DNA from: Cyclobacteriaceae bacterium
GTDB lineage: Bacteria > Bacteroidota > Bacteroidia > Cytophagales > Cyclobacteriaceae
Direction of reading: 5' to 3'
DNA: 5,060 nt
Assembly: GCA_029882725.1 (NCBI GenBank)
Contig: JAOUKG010000271.1
Span: 1-5,060, forward strand
Below the pieces are notes generated by a model. The model searched no databases and was not told where the DNA came from. It worked only from the letters and a program-made list of their open reading frames with translations. Positions 1 to 4,775 of this stretch are shown piece by piece (the stretch's first letter is position 1; every line of letters starts with the position of its first letter). The position numbers and the translations under genes are program-made.

Positions 1-989
1 ACCATGCCGACGGAATAAGAGTAGATGCTGTGGCCTCTATGTTATATTTGGATTACTCACGTAAGGAAGGGGAGTGGGTACCCAATCATTTTGGTGGACG
101 GGAAAACCTTGAAGCTGTACAATTTTTAAGGGAATTTAATGAAGCTGTGTACGGGGCACATCCCGATACTGTTACCATTGCAGAAGAATCAACCAGTTGG
201 CCCAATGTTTCCAGACCTACTTTTAATGGTGGACTCGGCTTTGGCCAAAAATGGATGATGGGCTGGATGCATGATACATTGGAATACTTTACAAAAGAAC
301 CGGTATATCGAAAGTTTCATCAAAATGAGATTACTTTTAGTTTTGTTTATGCCTTCACAGAGAATTTTATGCTGCCTTTGTCCCACGATGAAGTAGTACA
401 TGGGAAAGGAGCCATAATTGGAAGGATGCCTGGAGATGATTGGCAACGTTTTGCAAATCTTCGTCTTCTTTATGGAAGTATGTATATGCATCCGGGCACG
501 AAACTGATGTTTATGGGCAATGAGTTTGGGCAACAATCGGAATGGAAACATGATAGCAGTCTGGATTGGTTTGTTTTGGAATACAACCACCATCGTGGTG
601 TAAGAAACTGGGTGAAAGCTTTAAATGATTTTTATAAGTCAACACCCGCACTTTACGAAAGACAATTTGAACAAAATGGTTTTGAATGGATCGATTATTC
701 GGATCATCAAAATAGTGTGATGGCTTTTGCGCGTAAAGGCGACAAGAAAAATGATTGCGTCGTAGCTATTTTAAATTTCACACCTACGCACAGAACCAAT
801 TACCGTATTGGTATGCCCCTTCCGGGAAAATGGATTGAAATATTAAACAGTGACAAGGAAGAGTTTGGGGGAAGCAATTTATTTAATGGGGGCGACCTGA
901 TTACCGATGATATTTATATGCACGGAAGACCACAAAGCCTGGAATTAAACCTATCGCCCATGGCCTTGATGGTTTTTAAATTGGGCTAG
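1..989 (+). CDS. glgB: 1,4-alpha-glucan branching enzyme, C-terminal part (5' end outside window)
   Basis: This enzyme makes alpha-1,6 branches in glycogen by cutting and transferring alpha-1,4 glucan chains; it is a cytoplasmic GH13-family protein. The first full codon is at position 3 and 328 residues are visible, about half of the usual 630-730. The sequence opens inside the catalytic barrel at DGIRVDAVASM, whose second Asp (24-26) matches the nucleophile (E. coli Asp405). The first Glu of TIAEEST (183-185) matches the acid/base (Glu458), and the Asp of LSHDEVVHGK (387-389) is the third catalytic acid. FMGNEFGQ and SLDW follow, then the all-beta C-terminal domain with NFTP and PGKWIEILNSD. 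It ends in TAG, which lies inside a palindrome. No frameshift is seen. Amylases share the fold, but the RKEGEW, FGGREN and GWMHDTL blocks are specific to branching enzymes, so the call is firm. Confidence 0.97.
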   Translation, partial: HADGIRVDAVASMLYLDYSRKEGEWVPNHFGGRENLEAVQFLREFNEAVYGAHPDTVTIAEESTSWPNVSRPTFNGGLGFGQKWMMGWMHDTLEYFTKEPVYRKFHQNEITFSFVYAFTENFMLPLSHDEVVHGKGAIIGRMPGDDWQRFANLRLLYGSMYMHPGTKLMFMGNEFGQQSEWKHDSSLDWFVLEYNHHRGVRNWVKALNDFYKSTPALYERQFEQNGFEWIDYSDHQNSVMAFARKGDKKNDCVVAILNFTPTHRTNYRIGMPLPGKWIEILNSDKEEFGGSNLFNGGDLITDDIYMHGRPQSLELNLSPMALMVFKLG

Positions 990-1056
990 ATACACAATGC
1001 ATTGTGTATCTGCTGTGCATTGTGTTTCTATTATACATTGTGTCTCTACGATGCAT
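988..1056. repeat. Palindrome plus 18-bp tandem array directly after glgB
   Basis: A perfect 24-bp palindrome spans 988-1011, with arms built on ACACAATG and CATTGTGT and centred between 999 and 1000. It includes the last two bases of the glgB stop codon. The right half then recurs every 18 bases: CATTGTGT at 1000, 1018 and 1036, each followed by one variable base and TCT, with a decayed fourth start (GCAT at 1053). The left arm (992-999) could pair with any of the three copies. From memory, short palindromes of the type GACGCAATGCATTGCGTC are widespread between genes in Bacteroidota and cyanobacteria, and this looks like a relative. It may shape the glgB transcript end, but there is no T tract typical of an intrinsic terminator. 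Confidence 0.75.
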
Positions 1057-1274
1057 GATGCAAGTCAGCCCCCTATATGGATTTTAAAAACTTCCAGAAG
1101 TAGGTAAATCTCCACTGCTGTTAATTATTAAACACTTATTATATAAAACAACTATTTTATATAATAAGTGTTTAATTTATATTAAACGTATAATATACTG
1201 AAAAATTATAATTAATACATTATTAAATATTAATTTATAACTAGTTTAATAAATTATAATTTAATAATAGTATT
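1057..1274. other. Intergenic region between glgB and the RAYT gene, mostly extremely AT-rich
   Basis: No coding sequence is supported here. Positions 1057-1120 are of ordinary composition and hold nothing I can name. From 1121 to 1270 only 14 of 150 bases are G or C (counted by hand), far below the flanking genes. This part holds the large hairpin listed separately. It also has a near-repeat of AAATTATAATT (1203 and 1251); the second copy sits in a 12-bp perfect palindrome (1251-1262) that extends imperfectly to 1246-1267. The promoter of the RAYT gene would be expected here, but the composition makes any -10-like match meaningless, so none is called. No ribosome-binding site precedes the ATG at 1275. 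Confidence 0.6.
1127..1176. repeat. Perfect long AT-rich inverted repeat (22-bp stem, 6-base loop)
   Basis: Positions 1127-1148 are exactly complementary to 1155-1176, with the loop CAACTA at 1149-1154. The stem is built from ATTAAACACTT and its complement followed by alternating A/T. The distal seven bases of the right arm (1170-1176, GTTTAAT) can instead pair with ATTAAAC at 1181-1187 across a 4-base loop, so there is a competing smaller hairpin. It could be a bidirectional transcript end for glgB, a cruciform-forming site, or an end of a mobile unit; the sequence does not decide between these. It has no similarity to the GC-rich repeats downstream of the transposase. Confidence 0.8.
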
Positions 1275-1532
1275 ATGATGAAATCGTATAATCCTCATTT
1301 TCATCACTGAAAGTCAATAAGGTTAAAGGGATATGATTATTCCGGGCAGGGTTTATATTTTATAACCCTATGTTGTCAAGACATGGACTGTTTATTTGGA
1401 GAGGTTGTAAATGGACAAATGATATTAAATAAATATGGACAAATTGCACACAACGAATGGTTGAAAACCCCGGAAGTCCGCAATGACGTTGAATTGGGTG
1501 AATTCATAATCATGCCCAACCACATGCATGCC

Positions 1533-1562
1533 ATAATCCGTAGGGGCGAATCGAATTCGCCC
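1533..1562 (+). repeat. REP-like sequence inside the transposase frame (exact 30-bp copy of 1895-1924)
   Basis: The 30 bases at 1533-1562 are identical to those at 1895-1924, just past the end of the same gene. They comprise ATAATCCGTAGGGGCG followed by AATCGAATTCGCCC. Inside the gene they are read as IIRRGESNSP straight after the HUH motif; in the downstream copy the second to fourth bases are the TAA stop. The foot of the hairpin carries GTAG (1540-1543), the tetranucleotide known next to REP hairpins in enterobacteria. The hairpin stem here is GGGCGAAT (1544-1551) against ATTCGCCC (1555-1562). Confidence 0.85.
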
Positions 1563-1631
1563 ATACCCCCCGAATCGAATTCGCCCATACCCCCCGAATC
1601 GAATTCGCCCCCACCCACCGAATCAAATTCG
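1547..1631 (+). repeat. 24-bp in-frame tandem repeat encoding ESNSPIPP
   Basis: Units start at 1547, 1571, 1595 and 1619. The first two are identical over 24 bases (CGAATCGAATTCG then CCCATACCCCC). The third differs in its second half (encoding ESNSPPPT), and the fourth is cut short after 13 bases with one change. Each unit contains the core of the REP-like hairpin (CGAAT, C, GAATTCG), so the array is an expansion of the repeat embedded in the gene. The unit length is a multiple of three, so the reading frame survives. The encoded Ser/Pro/Asn-rich linker sits between the HUH half and the tyrosine half of the transposase. Confidence 0.9.
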
Positions 1632-1901
1632 GAGAGTATGACATCACAAATGGAAATATCATGTAGTGGTAAAACCCATTCACGTCCAAAAGGAACATCA
1701 AATACAATTGGTGCCATTGTTCGTGGATATAAAACGGCAGTCACAAGGCAATTGAATGCGTTAAACATAGGACGAGTGGTATGGCAACGGAATTATTATG
1801 AGATTATAATACGTGACGAAAGTGCATATAATAATATTTCGAATTATATCATTAACAATCCCAAAAAATGGAATGGCGATCGATTTCATAAAAAATAATC
1901 C

Positions 1902-1925
1902 GTAGGGGCGAATCGAATTCGCCCC
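1902..1925 (+). repeat. REP-like hairpin with GTAG foot (left end of composite element)
   Basis: GTAG (1902-1905) runs into a perfect 9-bp stem, GGGGCGAAT (1905-1913) against ATTCGCCCC (1917-1925), closed by the 3-base loop CGA. The arrangement of tetranucleotide plus hairpin is that of known REP sequences recognised by RAYT transposases. The start of its copy (ATAATC from 1895) includes the stop codon of the transposase gene. Confidence 0.8.
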
Positions 1926-1962
1926 TCACCCAAAACGAACGCAGTTCGATTTGGGTGAGGGG
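1922..1962. repeat. Long GC-rich hairpin overlapping the REP hairpin
   Basis: CCCCTCACCCAAA (1922-1934) pairs perfectly with 1950-1962. After one A/A mismatch, CGAAC (1936-1940) pairs with GTTCG (1944-1948) around the loop GCA. This gives 18 pairs in 41 bases. Its first four bases are also the last four of the neighbouring REP stem, so both hairpins cannot be complete in one strand at the same time. It could stop transcripts from either side, but it is not followed by a run of T, so it is not called a terminator. Confidence 0.8.
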
Positions 1963-1999
1963 TTTGCCACAGGTCAGGGTACGGTGACGCATTCAGCCA

Positions 2000-2095
2000 G
2001 GATGGCGAAGCCATTCTTAAACCAACACTATCCGGGGGAACATCGCACAGCGATGTTCCTCCGTAACGTTGGTTCACGGATGGCGAACGCCATTC
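2000..2095. repeat. Cloverleaf-like block: twin GGATGGC hairpins around a nested stem
   Basis: Two nearly identical small hairpins, GGATGGC/GCCATTC at 2000-2016 and again at 2078-2095 (one G-T pair each), flank a nested structure. AACCAAC (2020-2026) pairs with GTTGGTT (2068-2074). Within it, 2033-2046 pairs with 2050-2063 over 14 positions (one G-T) around the loop ACA, with GGAACATCGC as the perfect core. All pairings were traced by hand. The many paired arms suggest a structure selected in single-stranded DNA or RNA. Confidence 0.7.
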
Positions 2096-2122
2096 GGGGC
2101 GAATTCAATTCGCCATTACGGG
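2096..2122 (-). repeat. REP-like hairpin, inverted (right end of composite element, overlaps hisIE stop)
   Basis: On the minus strand this reads CCCGTAAT, then GGCGAAT, the loop TGA, and ATTCGCC followed by CC. The stem is 7 bp (2098-2104 with 2108-2114). It is the inverted partner of the hairpin at 1902-1925, but the foot reads GTAA rather than GTAG and the two outer stem pairs are lost. The CCG and TAA of its 5' end are the last codon and stop of hisIE. Confidence 0.75.
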
Positions 2123-2724
2123 TTCGTATGCCGTTGTTGTAATACGTCTATCACATTTTCCAAATTTTCGCCTTTGGTGTGTAATAACACCAAATAATGA
2201 TACATTAAATCGGCGGCCTCATTTAAAAATAAATCACGGTTATGGTCTTTTGCCTCGATAACCAATTCTACGGCTTCTTCGCCTACTTTTTGGGCCGCTT
2301 TGTTGATATTATTTAATAATGTATTCGTATACGAACCTTCCTTTGGGTTTTCTTTCCGGTCTTTAATAATTTCATTCAAAAATCGAAGACTGGTTGATGT
2401 ATTGGGCTGAACACCAAAACACGTATCATTACCCTTGTGGCATGCAGGCCCGGCAGGAGTCACTTTTATCAATAAGGTATCTGCGTCGCAATCTTGTTTG
2501 ATATCTTTAACATAGAGGAAATTGTTTGAGGTTTCACCCTTCGTCCAAAGCCTCTTTTTGCTTCGGCTGTAAAACGTTACTTTTCCTATTTCCAGGGTTT
2601 TGTCTAAAGCTTCCTGATTCATGTATCCCAACATGAGTACTTGTTCACTCATTGCATCCTGAATAATTGCAGGGATCAATTGATCTGCATTTTTTGAGAA
2701 ATCGGGTGTAAGTGTGTTTTTCAT
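2116..2724 (-). CDS. hisIE: Bifunctional phosphoribosyl-AMP cyclohydrolase / phosphoribosyl-ATP pyrophosphatase
   Basis: This gene covers steps two and three of histidine synthesis: hydrolysis of phosphoribosyl-ATP to phosphoribosyl-AMP (HisE domain) and opening of its adenine ring to give ProFAR (HisI domain). At 202 residues it has the usual fused size. The N-terminal HisI domain (about 1-105) shows VLMLGYMN, SRSKKRLWTKGETS, the metal-site run DCDAD (78-82) and GPACHKG with Cys95, His96 and Cys102. The HisE domain (about 112-200) shows KVGEEAVE (146-153) and NEAADLMYHY, the Mg-binding acidic helices. After KGETS the sequence has Asn where I would expect Gly in many relatives. ATG at 2724 overlaps the hisF TGA as ATGA, without a clear ribosome-binding site, so coupling to hisF is likely. 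Its last codon and stop lie in the end of the REP-like element. Confidence 0.96.
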   Translation of the reverse strand: MKNTLTPDFSKNADQLIPAIIQDAMSEQVLMLGYMNQEALDKTLEIGKVTFYSRSKKRLWTKGETSNNFLYVKDIKQDCDADTLLIKVTPAGPACHKGNDTCFGVQPNTSTSLRFLNEIIKDRKENPKEGSYTNTLLNNINKAAQKVGEEAVELVIEAKDHNRDLFLNEAADLMYHYLVLLHTKGENLENVIDVLQQRHTNP

Positions 2725-3473
2725 CGTACCGGGATATTATGTTTTTTTAAATCTTCTTTTAATTGGGGTATTTCTATTTCCTTAAAATGGAAAATACTGG
2801 CCGCCAGGGCTGCACTTACATCGGTTTTTGAGAACACTTCCGTGAAATGTTCTGTGTTTCCGGCACCGCCACTGGCAATAATAGGAATAGTAAGTTCTTT
2901 GCTCATTTTACTTAATGCCTCAATGGCAAAGCCATTCTTTGTACCGTCGTGATCCATGCTTGTAAAAAGGATCTCACCAGCACCCCGGTTTTCCATTTCT
3001 TTGGCCCAGGAAAATAATTCTTTTTCAGTTTCATTTCGCCCTCCATGGGTATAGACTTTCCAACCGTTTTCCGTAAGGCGGGCATCAATAGCCACAACGA
3101 TGCACTGTGAGCCAAAAGCCAAGGCAAGATCATCAACTAATTGAGGATTCCGGACAGCCGCTGAATTCACACCCACTTTATCGGCACCCGCCTGCAACAG
3201 TTCATTAACAGAAGGAACATCGGAAATTCCACCTCCCACGGTAAAAGGAATATCAATATGTTCGGCTATTCTATCAACCAGATGTTTGAAGGTTTTACGT
3301 CCTTCATGTGTTGCTGTTATATCCAGATAAACCAATTCATCTGCACCCGATTTAGCGTAAAGCGCTCCCAATTCCACCGGATCGCCGGCATCACGCAGGT
3401 TTACAAAATTAACTCCTTTTACTGTTCTTCCGTTATGCACATCCAAACAAGGTATGATTCTTTTTTTAAGCAT
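2721..3473 (-). CDS. hisF: Imidazole glycerol phosphate synthase, cyclase subunit
   Basis: HisF uses ammonia supplied by HisH to convert PRFAR into imidazole glycerol phosphate and AICAR, which returns to purine synthesis. The product is a 250-residue (beta/alpha)8 barrel. The two catalytic aspartates are present at the family positions: Asp11 in RIIPCLDV and Asp130 in VVAIDARL. The phosphate-binding blocks FTVGGGI, ADKVGVNSAAV, GAGEILFTSMDHDGTKNG and IIASGGAG are also present. I place the start at ATG 3473, giving MLKKRIIPCLD as in relatives, rather than TTG at 3479: AAGGAA at 3481-3486 lies 7 bases before this ATG. The start overlaps the end of hisA by 8 bases, and the TGA stop overlaps the start of hisIE. 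No damage is seen. Confidence 0.97.
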   Translation of the reverse strand: MLKKRIIPCLDVHNGRTVKGVNFVNLRDAGDPVELGALYAKSGADELVYLDITATHEGRKTFKHLVDRIAEHIDIPFTVGGGISDVPSVNELLQAGADKVGVNSAAVRNPQLVDDLALAFGSQCIVVAIDARLTENGWKVYTHGGRNETEKELFSWAKEMENRGAGEILFTSMDHDGTKNGFAIEALSKMSKELTIPIIASGGAGNTEHFTEVFSKTDVSAALAASIFHFKEIEIPQLKEDLKKHNIPVR

Positions 3474-4191
3474 AGCCAAATTCCTTTGTTAGTTCTTGTA
3501 TAGTAAAAGCACCTTCATACAAGGCTTTGCCGATTATTACCCCGTCAATTTGGGCCTCATTTAAAGCGGTTATATCATTCAAGGTACTCACACCCCCACT
3601 GGCAGTGATGTATAGCTCAGGAAATTTCTTTTTAAGATGTATATACAAATCAGTAGCTGGACCCATCATGGCTCCATCTTTGGAAATATCGGTACTTGTA
3701 ACATATTTAAGCCCCTTGGGGATATAACCCGCAATAAAATCGTCGAGTTCAATATTGCTATCTTCCTGCCAACCTGAAACAGACACTTTTCCATTCCTCA
3801 CATCGGCGCTCAGTATTATTTTATCTCCAAATGTCGATAGGGCTCTGGTAAAATTGTCAGGATCTTTCACTGCCCAGCTCCCAATGTTTACCTGGTGTGC
3901 ACCGGCATCAAGTATGCGCTTAATATCTTCGATACTTTTTATGCCACCTCCGTAATCAACTCGCAAAGTGGTTTGTGAAGCTATTGTCTCCAGTACTTTC
4001 AGTTCTTTTATCATCCCCAATTTCGCATTATCAAGTTGCACCAAATGTAGCTGCTTAATGCCTGTGTTTTGATAATTTTTGGCAACTTCCAGAGGTTCAA
4101 TATTGTAATTGGTTTGATGATTGAAATCACCCTGTGTCAATCGTACACATTTCCCATCTATAATATCAATTGCAGGTATAAGGTCGATCAT
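3466..4191 (-). CDS. hisA: Phosphoribosylformimino-5-aminoimidazole carboxamide ribotide isomerase (ProFAR isomerase)
   Basis: HisA performs the Amadori-type isomerisation of ProFAR to PRFAR, feeding HisH/HisF. It is a 241-residue (beta/alpha)8 barrel related to HisF. It begins MIDLIPAIDIIDGKCVRL, with the catalytic acid Asp9, and has the second Asp at 130 in ILSADVRNG. It also shows VDYGGGIKS, VNIGSWAV, TSTDISKDGAMMGP and ITASGGVS (phosphate site). The usual VDLDGA strand reads VQLDNAKLG (51-59), a mild departure. HisF can be excluded by the DGKCVRL and ISKDGA wording. ATG at 4191 overlaps the hisH TGA (ATGA, 4188-4191); no ribosome-binding site is evident, so reinitiation after hisH is likely. 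Confidence 0.96.
   Translation of the reverse strand: MIDLIPAIDIIDGKCVRLTQGDFNHQTNYNIEPLEVAKNYQNTGIKQLHLVQLDNAKLGMIKELKVLETIASQTTLRVDYGGGIKSIEDIKRILDAGAHQVNIGSWAVKDPDNFTRALSTFGDKIILSADVRNGKVSVSGWQEDSNIELDDFIAGYIPKGLKYVTSTDISKDGAMMGPATDLYIHLKKKFPELYITASGGVSTLNDITALNEAQIDGVIIGKALYEGAFTIQELTKEFGYA
3481..3486 (-). promoter_or_regulatory. Ribosome-binding site for hisF
   Basis: AAGGAA on the minus strand, inside the last codons of hisA, is 7 bases before the ATG at 3473 and only 1 base before the alternative TTG at 3479. This decides the hisF start. Confidence 0.65.
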
Positions 4192-4775
4192 AATTCAATG
4201 AAATTTTTAAGTATGGTAGCGCCCGTTTCGGCAGATTTTTCCGGGTGGAATTGCACTGCATAGAAATTGTCTCTGTGAAGTGCGGCACTAAATCTATTTA
4301 TATAATTGCTCTCTCCAATAGTAAAAGGACTTATTTCGGCATAATATGAATGCACAAAATAGGCATGAGGATCTGAAGGAAGACCTTTTAGTAAAGGGTT
4401 GTCTGTTACTTGTAATGTATTCCAGCCCATGTGGGGAATCTTAAACCCTTCTTCCAGTTGAAATTTTCTTACCTCTACATCAAAAATTCCCAAACCAGCC
4501 GTGTCATTTTCCTCCGAGTGCCGACACATCAGCTGAAGCCCCAGGCATATTCCGATTACCGGTTGCTTGAGGGTAGGAATAATTTTATCCAAACCAGTTT
4601 CCCTAAGGTGTTCCATAGTTGTGGAGGCTTCTCCTACGCCCGGAAAAATAACTTTATCCGCAGAACGTATCTCCTCCGGTGTATTTGTAAGTAAAGGCTC
4701 AATACCTATCCTTTTTAGGGCATATATCACCGATTGGGTATTTCCTGCATTGTATTTTAGAATGGCAACTTTCAT
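4188..4775 (-). CDS. hisH: Imidazole glycerol phosphate synthase, glutamine amidotransferase subunit
   Basis: HisH hydrolyses glutamine and passes the ammonia through the HisF barrel. It is a 195-residue class I glutamine amidotransferase of normal length. The triad is visible: nucleophile Cys77 in GICLGLQLM, and His177 and Glu179 in FHPEKS. The oxyanion-hole loop PGVGEAS (45-51), PHMGWN and YFVHSYY are typical HisH blocks that set it apart from other amidotransferases. The gene starts at ATG 4775 directly after the hisB TAA with no spacer, and AAGGA at 4785-4789 lies 9 bases upstream inside hisB. Its TGA overlaps the start of hisA. Placement upstream of hisA and hisF matches the obligate partnership with HisF. 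Confidence 0.97.
   Translation of the reverse strand: MKVAILKYNAGNTQSVIYALKRIGIEPLLTNTPEEIRSADKVIFPGVGEASTTMEHLRETGLDKIIPTLKQPVIGICLGLQLMCRHSEENDTAGLGIFDVEVRKFQLEEGFKIPHMGWNTLQVTDNPLLKGLPSDPHAYFVHSYYAEISPFTIGESNYINRFSAALHRDNFYAVQFHPEKSAETGATILKNFIEL

Larger units (their letters stand above)
1275..1898 (+). pseudogene. REP-associated tyrosine transposase (RAYT, IS200-like HUH family), interrupted by an in-frame TGA
   Basis: Members of this family are single-strand DNA transposases thought to mobilise REP repeats. ATG at 1275 opens MMKSYNPHFHH, then TGA (1308-1310), then the same frame continues with KSIRLKGYDYSGQGLYFIT, the normal family N-terminus. Changing TGA to CGA (Arg) would restore it. 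Counting from 1275, the HUH motif is MPNHMH (His83, His85). A low-complexity insert follows (codons 92-119), then SRPKGTSNTIGAIVRGYK, VWQRNYYE and a helix with Tyr185 and Tyr191 before NNPKKW. I cannot say which C-terminal Tyr is catalytic. The full frame of 207 codons is of normal size for the group once the insert is allowed for. A downstream ATG (1383) leaves 171 residues but drops the first beta strand of the fold and has no ribosome-binding site. It is convergent with hisIE and flanked by its repeats. A sequencing error or low-level readthrough is possible. Confidence 0.85.
1899..2122. mobile_element. Composite REP-like element (BIME-type) bounded by inverted repeats
   Basis: The first 27 bases (1899-1925, plus strand) match the last 27 read on the minus strand (2122 to 2096) at 23 positions; both contain CCGTA, GGCGAAT and GAATTCGCCCC. 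Between them lie a long hairpin (1922-1962), a 37-base unpaired stretch (1963-1999) and a cloverleaf-like block (2000-2095). The whole fills the gap between the convergent transposase and hisIE genes and even includes the hisIE stop codon. By analogy with enterobacterial REP pairs it is probably a non-autonomous unit moved by a RAYT, perhaps the neighbour before it was inactivated. It has no coding capacity that I believe; open frames across it only reflect its hairpins. Confidence 0.75.

Noticed and set aside
1308..1310. Reassigned TGA codon (alternative genetic code) or recoding
   Set aside because: hisF and hisH both end with TGA at the family's normal C-terminus, so TGA is a stop here; no recoding signal is recognisable.
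1547..1631. CRISPR-like array
   Set aside because: The units are contiguous 24-bp tandem repeats with no spacers, inside a coding frame.
1376..1768. Open frame on the minus strand with EFDSGGMG repeats
   Set aside because: It is the antisense reading of the 24-bp tandem repeat in the transposase gene; no start signal and no recognisable protein.
1383..1898. Intact 171-residue transposase starting at ATG 1383
   Set aside because: The upstream in-frame sequence back to 1311 encodes the conserved family N-terminus, so this ATG is an internal Met and the gene is better read as interrupted.
1922..1962. Intrinsic terminator
   Set aside because: The stem is strong, but no T run follows on either strand; kept as a repeat hairpin only.
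1886..2142. Short open frames on both strands across the repeat element
   Set aside because: They run through hairpin arms and into hisIE, lack ribosome-binding sites and resemble no protein family.
3474..3479. TTG start for hisF at 3479
   Set aside because: It lies one base from the ribosome-binding site, and relatives begin with M-L-x-K-R-I-I-P at the ATG 3473.
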